64,000 nucleotides of DNA from Sternotherus odoratus (lineage: Eukaryota > Chordata > Testudines > Kinosternidae), in the NCBI GenBank assembly GCA_032164245.1, contig JAVMKO010000003.1, forward strand, positions 132,873,924 to 132,937,923, written 5' to 3'. A model generated the notes under the pieces. The model had not been told where the DNA came from. It made no database searches and was given only the letters and a program-made list of their open reading frames with translations. How positions within the stretch are numbered: position 1 is the stretch's first letter; each line of letters begins with the position of its first letter. Positions 35,001-48,100 of this stretch are shown here, piece by piece. Position numbers and translations under genes: made by a program.

Positions 35001-35194
35001 GCCTAAATGAAGCCTTTCCATATACTTACAAGTCAAAACATTTTCAGTAGATTAAATCACACTACTTTTTATTTTATATCTCCCCTTTATAAATATTTTA
35101 ACATTTATGAGAATAGAACAAGACTTTTAAAAGGTCGTTACAATCTTAAAAAATTGAGATTCTAAAATTTAGATGGGGAATGATAGTAGTATTG
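32075..35194. other. Intergenic, no gene recognised
   Basis: A 172-residue minus-strand frame (32,325-32,843) has no recognisable domain, and its composition matches the AT-rich background. A C10 run lies at about 34,117. I support nothing else here. Confidence 0.5.
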
Positions 35195-35341
35195 TGAAAG
35201 CACAGGCAGGGAGGCAGATGACCTGTTTTCTATTTCTACCTGGACCAGTGAATTCCTACGTGACCGTGGGTAATTTCCTTTCTTTCTCTCTCTGCCTCAT
35301 TTTCTCCATCTGTAAAATGGGTAGAATACTACTTTCTTCCT
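35195..35341 (+). mobile_element. MIR-like SINE
   Basis: GACCTGTTTTCTATTTCTACC, CTACGTGACCGTGGGTAATT, CTCTGCCTCATTTTCTCC and ATCTGTAAAATGGG are MIR core landmarks in the right order. Confidence 0.75.
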
Positions 35342-35520
35342 TTAGGTTATGTCTATACAGCAGCTGAGGAAGTGCTTGCCATGTGAGTACTCAGACATGT
35401 GCTAGCTCTGCTTGAGCTAGCATGCTAAAAATAGATGTGGGGCCACAGCAACATGCAGAGCAGCTCAGGTTAGCCACTCTAGTACAGACTCAGTGGAAAT
35501 GTACTGCAGTGTAACCCCAT
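35342..35520. mobile_element. Probable Harbinger-like MITE, right end unclear
   Basis: Starts TTAGGTTATGTCTATACAGC, as other elements here start TTA/TAA then GGNNNTGTCTNCAC. It contains the palindrome CTAGCTCTGCTTGAGCTAG. I could not fix the right end. Confidence 0.45.
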
Positions 35521-38131
35521 AATAGTTTACATAGATATAAAGGAGCCAAAGCAATTTACAGTGCTACACATACAGTACTATTGAAAGGCAGCCACCTTTT
35601 GGGTGGAGGATGACAACCAATTTGCATACAGTAGTGTAGAGAGGGAAAACTTTAGCCAAGGATAGCAGGGAAAACTGTTTTTAAGGGAAGTGTCACAGAA
35701 AAAGACTCCTGCATATTAAACTGCATAGACCTCAATTTGTCTATGTTGGTAGAATGAAGAAACCGATAAGCCTGCAGGATCCTTCCCGCCTCGTGTGTTC
35801 ATAACTAACACTGATTTCAGTGAGGATGAGAGGCCTATGTAGATGAAAGACACTGTGGTATGTAGCTGATCACTGAGGTCACACCCCCATATCCAGCAAA
35901 GAGATCTTCATAAGTGTTGAAATCAAAGTTTTTTAAACACTTAAGTGAAATCATCTGTTTTCTCTAACAAACAAAATACACAAGTATGCCGGATGGAAAA
36001 GGGGACTCATTTATATACATTGGGGATTATGATTGGACCAACATAGATAAATTCCCCCAAATATTTTTGACTGAAATTAAAATTTAGAAAATTTCAACCA
36101 TCTCTAATGTTAACTTCTATAGTTCCATGTTTTTGATTCTGCAAACCCTTCATGGGTGGAAGTACCTTTTGAAGTCCATGAGAGTTACTCACATGGGTGT
36201 CTTGTTGGACTGAGGTATAGAGAGGATATCTAGCATCTGATTATATATTGCACCTCCAGGGTAGCCCAGGGGGAAGGGGCAAAGGTATGGCTGTGGGGAA
36301 TAGCAAATGAACAGTAGGCTGACCCAGCACCAGAAAATTCTCAATGGAAGCAACATGTAGGGCTGGAGCAGAGGACAGAATCTGTCCTATAATATTTTAG
36401 CTTTAAATAGTGCACTCAATTAGGGAATGGTATAACATCCCATCAGTATAGGCATTAATATTCTAGAAAATGTTCTAGCAACTAGATATTAATGCTTCAG
36501 AAAATAGTAAACTCTTAAAAGCAGTATGATTCATGCAGAAAAGGTGTAAAAACTAAAGAAGGGTCAGTCAAAATGGTGGCCTGTTGTACATATGGCAGGG
36601 GATTAGGGATGTGATTTTATAATGGCAATTTTTGTGGAAAAAATCATTGGATATTCATAGGCTATGGAAATACAGAGGCACCTGGCTAAATCTCACATAA
36701 CTGATGTCTCCCAACATGCCTGGTATGACTCTCGCAGAAGTCAATGGAAAGGCTCTGACTGACTTCATCTGGGAGCCTGAAGCAGGCTCCAATAACCCAG
36801 TGATCCCATTTCATGGCAATGATTTAGTGGCAAAATGCCCACTGAAGTCTCCTAGTTGGTAGATTGCTTTGATTTTACCCAATGTACAGAGTGATGCTGC
36901 AGAGTATTACCTTAAGTAATTAAAGTTATACATGTCAAAATAAATGAACATGGCAGATTGGGCATGATTGTGATCTGACTGGCCCATAAAAAGTGTAACT
37001 CCGATGAAGTCAGTGGAATTAGCCAAGTGTGAAAATTGGTGTGAGATCAGAATCAGGCTTACTAAACTCACTTCTACATTCCTCTCACATCCCAAACACT
37101 GATTGACTTCAGTAAGAGTTTTGGGTGTGAGGGAATGCAGGACTGGGCCCTTTTGTGATGCATTATCCCTTGATTCTTTTTGCTGTGCTTGTGAACATAG
37201 CCACTAATTTATGAAAGGCTAGATTGTAACACCTGAGTAAGAGGCAGCAGATTGCTGCACTTGCCCCCCAGGGCAGACCAAAGAAGGAATAATAACAGTG
37301 TTACAATTTCGCTCCTGCTCCCTCTTTGCTCTGGGGGATCGAGGGAAAGTAAGTTACTTCACCCTTTTCCTTGGAACAGCTTCCTCCTCTGTGTGTGTCC
37401 AGCCACTCTGGAGCTCCTCCCACTTCCCATAGTTTCCCAACCCCTACCTACTCAGTTGCAAGAGGGGAATACTGGGTGACTAGCCCCCATTCTTCCTCCT
37501 TGCCCCCCTGTGACTGGAGTTGAGCTGAGTTGAGTGAGGAGAGCTGAATGGAGGGGTAGAGGGACTGGCACAGCCCTTTGAGGTCAACAAGGGCTATGCC
37601 AGTCTAGCCCCAAATTCACAATGGGTCTCCCTGGTAGTGAGTTTCTACCTTATTATTACAAAAAGAGTAAAAAGTCTTGGGCATTGTGTTGAATACCAAA
37701 AAATCTTTATTTTTTCCAGTTTTAGTGAAATGAATCAGAACTATGGTTGTATGGTTTTGGGGGTTGTTTTTTTCCCTAATCGTGTATGAAGGAGAAACTC
37801 CTGGATCTGACCTGTCCTAGAGGAGTTGCATCTGTTTAACTAAACTGATTCCTGAACAATCTCATGAAATGGGTGCAAATCCCTAATCTAGATCAATTTT
37901 AAATCAATTTAATTAAATCAACACAAAAGTTCTAATATAAACAAGGCCTTGGATACTATGATGATGGTTGCAGTGGATACAGGTTGACAGGAAATAAACA
38001 ATTAATTGGTCACCCAAGAATTAATATCAAGTTGTATGTATAGGCAGCCTATGTAACCAAGCATTTCTGCTGCCGTTATTCTTTCCCCCTTACTTCCTCT
38101 TGTTTGTTACACTCAGTTGTGGCATCTTTTT
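35521..38131. other. Intergenic, no gene recognised
   Basis: Contains weak old foldback-type words near 36,960-37,140 (GATCTGACTGGCCC against GCAGGACTGGGCCC). No exon was recognised. Confidence 0.45.
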
Positions 38132-38256
38132 TTTTTTAGCTTGTAGGCTCTTTGGCACAGAGACCTTGCCTTATCCTTGTTTATGCTGTGCCTAGGTGAG
38201 GTTCTGATCCTGAAAGAGGCCACAAGGTGCTACCCTAATACAAATCAACAATAATC
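38132..38256 (+). mobile_element. L2/L3-type LINE 3' UTR fragment
   Basis: TAGCTTGTAGGCTCTTTGGC, GTTTATGCTGTGCCTAGGTG and GGTGCTACCCTAATAC are in the order of the 3' UTR seen at 6,572. Confidence 0.6.
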
Positions 38257-38975
38257 TCACAAAGAGGGCAAAAGCTCTGCTGTTGTAAATCTGAAGCAGC
38301 TGCACTGATTCCAGTGGAGTTGCTTTGGCTTGACACTGGTACACCTGAGATCAGAATCTGGCCTGGAAAGTTCACTTGTCTGGTCCCACTGTCTTTACCT
38401 GCTCATTTCTGAGCACTGTCTGTTCCCACTTGGAGTTGGGGGCACTCAGCACCTCAGAGCACTGAGCCCCACAAGCCTTTTCCACCATCTAGGAATTACC
38501 TTGGAAGCTCTCAAATTATCATTAAAATCCCATTGTTTACTTTCACATCCATCCACTCACCTGGAACTGCCGCCTCCCTCGCTCCCCACACACAACCCCC
38601 CCCCCAACATGTTAAAAATCAGAGTTATTCATTTTTTAAAACCTGAAAATCAAGAAATCGGTATTACTCATGATGGGGATGACACAGCTGCCACCCTAAC
38701 GATGATGTACCAACTACCGAAACAGTAGGGACAGCTAAAATGAGCACACTTTTCTCTTTGCACGTTGAACGGTATTCCACACGGGTGCAGTACTGAAATA
38801 TGTGATTGTGGGATCTGCCAAAGATTCTGCATTGGTGCTCACTTCTTCCTTCGCGGCTGCGTAAGTGTTTATTACCAATGATTTTATAGCATTGCTAGTG
38901 CTCTAGAATGGTCACTGCCCTGGGTTCCATGACAGAAACAGCAACTTCTCCATTTTCCCCCCAGAAACAGTCAGA

Positions 38976-39068
38976 GGGCCAGATTCCCAGCTGCTATAAA
39001 CTGGCACAGCTCCAGTGACTTTGCTAGAGCTACACCACCTTTCACCAGCTGCAGATCTGGTTCCCAGG
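38976..39068. repeat. Short foldback repeat
   Basis: Inverted ends GGGCCAGATTCCCAGCTGC and GCAGATCTGGTTCCC enclose ACTGGCACAGCTCCAGTGAC. It is the same type as at 623-700. Confidence 0.6.
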
Positions 39069-39445
39069 CTGTCCCCCTAACTAGCCAGCTACTGAACAAG
39101 CCTCCTCCATGAGTGCATGCAGCCTTGCGCATTTGTCTGTTTGTGTCTAGTACAACAGAACCTTGAATGGGTTTTAATTGATTAAATATATTTAACATCT
39201 ATTTTATAATAAGGAGTTTTTTACTTGTCTCACAATTTCCCATGATAAACAACTTAACTAAAATATGTTGCTGTTATTTTCCTTTCTCCTTTACAAGGAT
39301 TAATTCTGTTAGAGTCCCAGTGATGTAAAAATCTGGCCCATTCTTTTGACGCCCTGAGATGATTTCACAATGGCACCAAAGACAAATTTATAATGGGAAG
39401 TTTCTTGCCAGCATTCCAATCGGATGAATATAGCTATGGTTGTTT

Positions 39446-39642
39446 GCAGTGTTGTAGCCACGTTGGTCCCAGAATATCAGAGACAAGGTGGGTGAGACAA
39501 TACCTTTTACTGGACCAACTACTGCTGACGAAGAAGATGGGTCTGACATGAAGAAGAGTTCTGTGAAGCTCCAAAGTTTGTCTCTTTCACCAACAGAAGT
39601 TGCTCCAGTAAAAGATATTACCTCACCCATCTTATTGCGCAC
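39446..39642. mobile_element. Foldback interspersed repeat, 'TTGGTCCAATAAAAG' type
   Basis: Left arm GGTGGGTGAGACAATACC plus TTTTACTGGACCAAC; right arm GTTGCTCCAGTAAAAG plus ATATTACCTCACCC, read inverted. It begins GTGTTGTAGCCACGTTGGTCCCAG, which I know as a very common turtle and crocodilian repeat. The family name is uncertain. Confidence 0.7.
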
Positions 39643-42600
39643 CTATAGATTCTCAGTCAAACATCTCTTGTAACACTCGCTATTGTTAGGAAGCTTGAAA
39701 CGTAGAGTCAGATTTTTAGTAATGTACATACAGCATTTGCCATCCATACCTCGGCTCATCCTTGAAATCACAGGTTTTTGTGCATGTTAGTGGACGAGCT
39801 TGCAAATTTTGTGGACTAGGAAGACTGGCTGAAAATGTAGCTCTTTACAATGGACTTTTACAATTGCTGAAGATAGAAAATATTGTACAGCCTTGTGAAC
39901 AGCATGCCTGAGCAGAATATGCCTTTTGTTCTATTTGTTAGATCAGCTTGCCACTTCTGACTTTGACAGAGAATCTCTTTATTATCTGCACATTAACTTT
40001 TTGTGGGATAGGGGGACCCACATCCACATCATGGGCATCCACAGAAGCCCCACCAGTGGAAATTCCTGGGAGCTGTCTAGTGGATGCCCTGGCCACATTA
40101 CCTCTCTAAGTGGTCACACCCATTCGCTGTACCAGTTGGTTCTGATACTCCCTGGTGGAGTGGTAGTTTTGGGAAGCTTGCAGGGACCTGTGCTTTAAAC
40201 TGTGGATGAGTCATGCTCATAGAGTGCTATATCTATATATGCAAGAACAATATACCTTTGCACATACAACATTAGTTACAAATCATTGTCTATTGTGATG
40301 TATATATTCTTCCCAGCATGAGAGACATCAGGTCCTATTCTGTATTCATGTTTTAGAGGCTATGTTCTAGTAGTTTCATAATTCAGACCAGCCGGGGCCA
40401 TAGTGTGACAAAGCCATAGGCTGCTATAGACCCTATGTGATGGACCCTTATGTTGATCCTATGTGCAAAGTCCCTTTTGGTAACCTGCACAAGGCCCATC
40501 TCAATTGCAATCACTCCTGCGCCAAGGAAAGTACAAAGATGACTCCATCAGTGTGTCCCAAAGAAGGTGGGGAGATGGTCTCTGCACTTGCATGTGGAAT
40601 GAGCTGACCTATGAGGGGGTATATCATGAACAGTCCTGCTGTACACCAAGCAGTTCCGGGCGAGAATCACTCACTGAGCTCCCAATGAGGTGGCGTAACC
40701 TTGCATTTTGGGCCATGGCTAGATGCCACAATCTGACCCTCTGTAACCACCATGCAGTTTAATAGCTTGTCTTTCTATTTACGTGAATTTTAGTGTTCAG
40801 GAATGATGCCAGATTGACTACTAGAAACTGGATTTAGAGGAACCATCTCTATAAGTGGAAACAGATCAGTCTTGGTACCAGTTTGGTGCTCAACCTACCT
40901 GCCAAGAATATCAGAAAAAAGTGCCAGTTAGTGGCAACTGGAATAGTAGACTTTGTCTACTATGAATGAGGCCACTACCATTACCATTATGTTTGTATTA
41001 CTACTTCCTGATGGCAGCTTGGCAACTTGCATCATTATCAAAATTATCATATCATATATTAAATTATCAAACTGAGCAGCTTCTAATCTTACAAATTCAC
41101 TGAGCTATCCTGTTCTCCTAACAACAGACTCTGTTCTTATCGGAGATGGGCCTAAACTGTGAAGTTTAGATCTGATTCTGAACTTTTTCAGTTTGAGGAG
41201 GCTTGGATCGTATGTTGGTGGGGGCCCCAACTCTAACTCTGTACTATGATAAATAGTTGCTACAGTATCTGTACCATATTTTTTCACGGAGGATTAGAGC
41301 AAGTGTAGAAGTCGAATAGCTAAGAAACATGCTTATGTAAGTAAGATCAAATGCGATCCCACTGTCTCTGATTCACAGGTATGCTTATTCTGCATACTCA
41401 TTAAAAATACATGCATCTCATCCCCTACAGCTATAAACCAAAGTAAATTTGCATGACTCAGGAATTTCTTCAATGCCCAGGTGTAAACTCCGGTTAGAGA
41501 TGGTTATGGACAAAGATTAGACCAAGACTATGCTCTTTAGTATTAAAACTATTGTTCTCATTTAATGCATTATTCACACTATCAGTACAAAAAGAAAAGC
41601 AGTCAGGGGTTTGTTATGACAAGTGTTAAGCATTGGCATTACCAGCATGCTCCTCCAAAAGATCCTTTACTCATTTTCTTGTATTGACTGTGTGCTGTGC
41701 TTGGTTAGCTTGGCTTGTTTGTATAGGTTGTGTCATCATTTCTTTGTCTTCAGCGGTTTCCTGGTGTTAACGTCCATTCCAGCTATGTTTTCCCATTTGT
41801 TCTTCTATCCTTTCCCCCTCCCATACAGGGCTGGCCCTGAGCACATGGATACTCTGCAACTCGGGGTTCCTTATTGGGAAGACAGTTTAACATAAATCTA
41901 GTTTTCGTGACCTTGTGAAGCATGCAAGTGTCTACTCAGTTGTTTGCAGGAGAGCTCATCTGGCCTCAGACCAGGCCCACTCATGTAGACCCCAAATTCC
42001 CATTGTCTTCAGTGTTACTCTTCCTTGAGTCAGGCCAGTGAGCATAGCTGGTACCTAAACTGCCCAACAGTAATATTTTGATTCTTTTTCAGATCCCTCT
42101 GTTTCACCTCTCTTCCATTACTCAGTGTGGAGGGAAGCTCATTTTCTTCCAGAAAGTAAGGCTGTCTGTGGGAGAAGTATGGATAGGTGAAAAATCCCCA
42201 CCTGCACACCTGTCTAGCTCTAGGGCTGCAGTGCAGAGCCCTGCCATGACCATCAGTCCAGCTTATGATTTAGGGTACCATCTGAAGGCCCTCATTGCCT
42301 TTTGCATGGGACCTGGGGCCACTGTCTGCTTACATGTAGCTCTCTGTCCATGCTCCAGACTGCTCCCACTGCAACAACAAAGCCGAGCAGAGACCCTTTA
42401 CACAGCATACAGTATGGGCTCAGCTCCTCCATGCAGGCTGTCTGTTCATTAGGAAAAATCATGCATTTGTAACTCAAGTTAGCTAACTATCCCAGAGTGA
42501 TTCGTCCAGTTCAGATCCCTGCTCTGCCTGATTTGGAATTGGGACTTGAACCTGCATCTCCCAGATTAATGCCTTAATCACTGGGCTAGTGACTGTTTGG

Positions 42601-42769
42601 GGGGGTTGAGGAGGGGAAGCTCCTTCCCCTCCCCTGAATGAAAAAATGTTTTGTCAAAAAGTGTTCTTACTAGCTCCAGTCAGAATGAAGAGTTTTCTGC
42701 TTAGCATTAAACTATAGGATATTTTGGTTAGACTCTCATTTTCATAATGTTCCTATAAACCAGTTATGC
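39643..42769. other. Intergenic, no gene recognised
   Basis: Short open frames (for example 42,078-42,452 plus) have no recognisable domain. No confident repeat. Confidence 0.45.
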
Positions 42770-42871
42770 CTGATTCGGATCTTACTCTCACTGATTTTAT
42801 ACTGGCATCACTGTACTGACTTCATACAGTTCTAAGTCAGGAGGAACTCCACTGATTTCCGAATCAGAACC
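42770..42871. repeat. Short foldback repeat
   Basis: The ends CTGATTCGGATCTTAC and TTTCCGAATCAGAACC are inverted; the middle carries ACTGGCATCACTGTACTGAC. It is the same general type as at 623 and 38,976. Confidence 0.6.
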
Positions 42872-45020
42872 TTATTCTTAGTGTCTTCCAAATGCCATAT
42901 TAATTCTGCAACCCATTCTGTGGACGTTTATTAGAAATTCCTCTTTAAGGTAATATGATTAACTTTTAATGGTTAGACCTACTTCTTTAAATGGAGCAGT
43001 GTCTACAGTAAAAATGGATCTAAAAAGGATATGGCCAATCTATTTTTCATAGTTTAAAATGATCACTGGGGATCCTGCTATTTCTCTCTCTCCACTGTGA
43101 AAACTGACCATTTATTCCTACACTTTGTTTCCTACCTTTTAATCATAAGCCATTGGACATTCTTGCAGGAAGGGCCAAACAGTGCCTCCAATGAAACCCA
43201 ATGGCAAAACTTCTTCTGGAATTTAAACAGGAGTAAGAACGGCTCTACAAAATCTAATTGTTTTCCATTGTGGAGTGTACCCGGGTATGTTATTGCAGAG
43301 TTGATCATAAATCCATGGCTCCGTTAGTGATTTTAAGAAGAAAAAAAAATATTTTGAGAGAGAAAAACCTGCAATGAATTACCGTAACTGGGCTTCATAA
43401 ACAGATAAGAGAAAAGTAGGTCAAATTCTGGGCTAAAATACCTTTAGAGTATCCCTTGAGACCCCATCCTGCATTGTTTCCTTGTGCAGGACTGTCTGCT
43501 GCTGAAGCCAGACTAAGTTTTACATGTGACCTGTCTGCAGGACTGGGCTAAGTGGAATTTAACTTCATACTCCAATCACACTGGAGAAGACGTAGTAGGC
43601 CTACATTGTGCACACATTTTTAAGCTATGCTCCTTTGACACCTGAATAAACTGTCTGCTGTATGCCTCTATAAGATAAAGTTACCTATCCCGCAAAGGGG
43701 CACAACTCCGCTTATTTCACCAAGGCTGAGTTTAGGCCAACATCTAAGTGCTTACTTGCAGAGTCGACTGATTTCTCTATTGTTGGTTTAGGAAAGGCCT
43801 GATTACTCATTTACTTTATGGAAATGTAATATACTTTAAACACAGAGACTTTAAAGAAACTTACTTTAAAAATTAGTTTGTAAATAATCACTCCCACAAG
43901 CACAATCCATCCTTTCATCTCACTGGGCCAGACAGTGAGAAGTGTTGAGCAACTGCAATTTACCTCTCAGGCAGCCATATCATGCCCGCAATTGTTAAGG
44001 AGAACCCTCCCTGGCAATCAACAGGCAGTCCTGCTTAAAAACTGATGGCACACTGTCATCAAGAATACAGTATGTTCAAATCCTTTAAGCAATGCATTCT
44101 GTTGCTCCACGAAATATTACATGAAGGAGAGTGTAGAAGGAACAAAATGTTTTTTAAAAAATAACAAACCACCAAACAAACAAAAACCAGATCCTACTAT
44201 TTTCGAGTCTGGTTGTATCCTACCATAATTTGAAAGTTTTAGGTTTTCATGTAAAAAACCCAACTCTTTCTTTCAAATTGAAGGATACAGACATCACAAT
44301 GTAAATCAATGTGGTGGTGCCCTATTAACCCAGCCTTGCAGAAAATTGTCCAGTCAAACAACAGCAGCAGGAAAAGTGGGAATTTACCTCTGCTTGACCA
44401 CATCTTCTCAATAAAGTGTGAATGCCAACACCTAATTAGGACCATTTACGTGCTAATAACATTAAGCATGGACAATTTTTTCTTTTTTCTTTACATATAA
44501 AAAACCTGGGAAATTAAATGGGAATTCTTTTTTCTTAATCTAATATTAAGGTTGCATAGCTGAAATCACAGGAATGCAAAAGGTAAAGTTCCAGCAATAA
44601 CTTTACATCAGCCACATTGTACACATGCAGTATTTGTAATTCCTGTTTTTCCGGTTAAATGTGTAGCTTAGCATATTATGATATATTATTGAAAGATAAT
44701 AAAGCATACAGGAAGGTGCAAATGAGTAGAGTTAGCTCTGCTGTAGGACCCTTAATTTTTGCATTCCCATTCTGCAATTTAAGTATACAGATTTAATATG
44801 CATGAGACAGTTTTTGCTATTTAAGGTGTATGTGTGTGTAAAATAATTAGTCTTCAGTTCTATATTGCAAAAACCTAAGTTACTGCTGAGGTTGCAAAGT
44901 TTGTGCCACTTCTGCAAACACTTAAGCATGTGAGTAACTTCCCAGATGTGAGAAGCTGCTTGAGTTCAGTGTAACTACTTGTGTCAAATTGGTCTACCCT
45001 TAAAAGTTAGGTTGACATAA
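42872..45020. other. Intergenic, no gene recognised
   Basis: An inverted pair GATCC/GGACTGGGC-type unit may lie at 43,455-43,555. No exon was recognised. Confidence 0.4.
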
Positions 45021-45633
45021 CTAGGGCCTGGTCTGCACTACACAGTTAGGTCGATGTAAAATGCCTTGCGTCAATCTAGCTGCAGGAGTGTCATCACTTA
45101 AATTTGGCTCCACCTGACATAAGTGCCTCTCGATGCTAATTTAGTAACATAATCTGCCTGAGCATCACAGAGTCACAGTCAAGGTAATTAGGTTGACTCA
45201 GTATCAATGTAGACACCGCGTTGCTTATGTTAACTGTTACTTGGTCATCAGAAGCCCGTCCCACAATGTCAGACACTAACAATTCAATCCATACAAGCAC
45301 TCCAGCTGAGGATGCCCACTGCTGACACAAGGAGCCAAGTGTGCACAGACATGACCAATTTAATAACAACAGTGGCTGTTTGCTGACATACGTTGGGTTC
45401 AGAGAATTTTGGCCTTGTCAAAAACACTGAGATAACTATGCCCACCTAACTCCAGTCTACACACAGCTATCTCGACAGAAGAATGCTTCTGTTGATGTAG
45501 CTAACTTCATGGGGGAGGTGGTGTGTCTACACTGATGGAAAACCCACTTCTGTCACTGTAGGCTGCATCTACATTATAGGGTCATGCTAGCAGGGCTATG
45601 CCACTATAAGCACTGTAGTGTAGACATAGCCTT
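45021..45633 (+). mobile_element. Harbinger-like MITE cluster, family B
   Basis: Begins CTAGGGCCTGGTCTGCACTA and ends TAGTGTAGACATAGCCTTTA. It contains GTGCCTCTCGATGCTAATTT, a block I associate with a reptilian element of about 600 bp. Near the right end a second short unit appears nested (GGCTGCATCTACATTATAGG to GTGTAGACATAGCC). Confidence 0.65.
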
Positions 45634-45655
45634 TAAGTATTTTCAGGATGTGGCC

Positions 45656-45953
45656 TAAGGCCTGGTCTACACTGGGGCGGGCGGCGGGGGGGGGGGGGGG
45701 GGAATCAATCTAAGTCACGCAACTTCAGCTATGTGAATAACGTTGCTGAAGTCGATGTACATAGATCTACTTACTGTGGTGTCTTCACTGTGATAAGCCT
45801 ATGGCTAATGTTCTCTCGTCAACTCCACCTGCATCCCTTGCCTGGGTGGAGTATTGGAGTCAACAGGAGAGCACTTGGTGGTCGATTTATAAATGACCCC
45901 CGCTGGATCGATTGCTGCCCATCAATCCAGTGGATAATGTAGACAAGCCCTAA
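45656..45953 (-). mobile_element. PIF/Harbinger-like MITE, family A, reverse
   Basis: Flanked by a TAA duplication on both sides (45,656-45,658 and 45,951-45,953), with ends GGCCTGGTCTACACT and AATGTAGACAAGCCC. The interior shares the ACTTCAGCTATGTGAATAA core with the copy at 18,609, in the opposite orientation. It has a G17 run at 45,686-45,702. Confidence 0.85.
45686..45702 (+). repeat. Poly(G), 17 nt
   Basis: Pure G run inside the Harbinger-like MITE. Confidence 0.93.
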
Positions 45954-46739
45954 GACTTACAAAAGTCAGAGAATGAAAAGCTAAGCTTCTTTTGAACTTT
46001 AATCCATCCAGACTGCACATATTATGTGCATTAAGGCAAACACGACTAAACTGACTAAGCAGATTTTTTTTTAACAAATACATATGTACAATGTGAGCAA
46101 ATTGACTTTAATGGTAGCTGTGGGATTAAGCCAATCTCTCTATGTAAAACATTTTATTGCATTTTCAAAAATAAATATTTTGGAAGCTTTGCAGATGTAG
46201 TGAAATATCTTAAATAATAATATTGAGGAAAATGTTGTTCAAGCCCCCCCCCCTTTTAAGAGACACCATTATGCTGATGAATTTTAAAAGTATTGGTTAC
46301 ACTTTCCTTTCTGCCCTGCTGTGTTCACTCTATAATGAACAGGAGGCAATCCTTAAATGTAATACTGGACCATATGGATTTACTCCGCTGGGGGCTTCCC
46401 TTCCTCCCAAGGAGCTCTAAAGAAAAATTTCTGAGATACAGAGATAACCCTTGTGCAAGGCCTATACACAGTGTGCTTGTTAGAGGCAATTCAGCCGGTG
46501 CAAAGGAAGAACATTATTGGACTCTCTAGATCCATCCAGCATTTCTGTTGCTCTTTCCCTTTGGCCCCCGTTGGCTTAGAAAATGGCTTGTTTTCCTATG
46601 TGTGAGCGGGAGAAGTGTCCCGTTTGTTTGCAGGAGGAATTTACTACCCAGCATCCGGGCTGGCTGAGGGTTGGCACCCCCACCCCCTTTTTTTCCCAGG
46701 TGGGACTTGGCGATGACCAGAAAAGAGCCTTTGGCCCTG

Positions 46740-48100
46740 AATGTCACCCTGAAGGTAAAATGAAAGACGGGAAGATGAACGCATGCTTGATTCCTTCGGC
46801 AGCAGCGAAAAACCCACACAGCGACTCCATCAATGCAAATAGAGCAGAGCCGCCCGCTAACGACCACCGCCGGATGATTATGTATTGATATAGAAAGTGT
46901 CAAACCCCCTCCCCCCCCCCCCCAAATGCATGCAAAGAAACGTGCACATACCAGGTAACGAGCCCAGGGAAAACCTGGTAGCTTCCCCCTTCTCCTGCCA
47001 AGTTATCATTGAGAAAACAGACAGGCAGAGTGACGTCCTGGGTCAGACTGAGTGCGGATCGACTCTACCAAGGAAACAGGGAGGCCTCCGCATCCTCCGA
47101 ACACCCGCCGCTCCCTGGATCGCCTTCGAACCCGCCTCGCCCGGTGCAGAGCAGCCGCTTAGGTGGCCCCGGTGCCGCGGGGCAGCCCGCTGATCCCCTG
47201 GCCAGGGCATGGGGCGGTGGCCGGGGCCTGCCTCGGCCAAGCGTCCCCCCTTCTCCGGCTGAGGTCGCGGGAGCCCAGTTAAAGGAGGCGTGTGTAGAGA
47301 TTTTGCAATGTCCCTGCATGGGGTTGTAGACTTTCCTAGCAAAGAAACCGGCTTCGGCTTCTTTAAAATCCCCGACGACTCACCTGATTAACCTGCCTGC
47401 GGTTCTGACCTGACCAGGTAAAGCGAGTCCCAACCTTACCATCATGCACATCTGCAGACTGGCACTGCAGCTGGGGCATGTTTTTGATTTGAGACTAGCA
47501 GCTGAGAGACGCTCTATTACCCCCCCTGCCACCTTCAGACCTTGTCAATTTCACTTGCTTAGAGTCCGTCCCTTTAAAAAAATAAAAATAAAATACAAAT
47601 CACACAACAAAGCCCAGGCCCCCCGGGGGGAGGGTCGATTTTCAGCTCTTTGACGGTTTTTAAAGAATATATAGAGATTGGTATTTTTTTTTCTGCTGAC
47701 AGATCCAACCCCGGCAGGTTTTGTCCTGCTCCCTCCCTTTCCTCGGGATCAAGAGTGCTGTGAAAGTGACAAGGTTTTAACGAGCCGGAGTTAGGGGACA
47801 GGGTCCTTGGGGTGGCTTTTGCCAAGGGGGAGGGGGACTTGACTTTACAGCTGTTGTCACGGTGTGTGGTGGCCGCTGCTGCTGCTGCTCCGAGTGTGTC
47901 TCGCAGCCTTCCTTAGCTCCCCTCGCAGGGAGCTCAGAAGTTCTGCGATGCCCCAGCTCCCCAGCTCGCTGTTGCTTTGCTATCCCGGCCCCCGGGTTGT
48001 CAAGAGCAGCCCCCAGCGGCCCAACACGATGCAGTGGTCCCCCCTAGATTAAAGCTCCGTTAGGCTCCCAAGGAGAGAGCGACGGACCCAGAGAGAGACG
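46740..48100. promoter_or_regulatory. CpG island 5
   Basis: CpG-dense, repeat-free sequence with GGTGCCGCGGGGCAG, CCGGTGCAGAGCAGCCGC and CTCGCGGGAGCCC-type words, and a CTG-rich stretch at about 47,875. Donor-like words occur on both strands: plus strand CAG/GTAAAGC at 47,416 and minus strand ATCAG/GTGAGTCG at 47,384/47,383. The frames here overlap in several phases with no known domain, so I call a promoter island and not a CDS. Confidence 0.6.
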
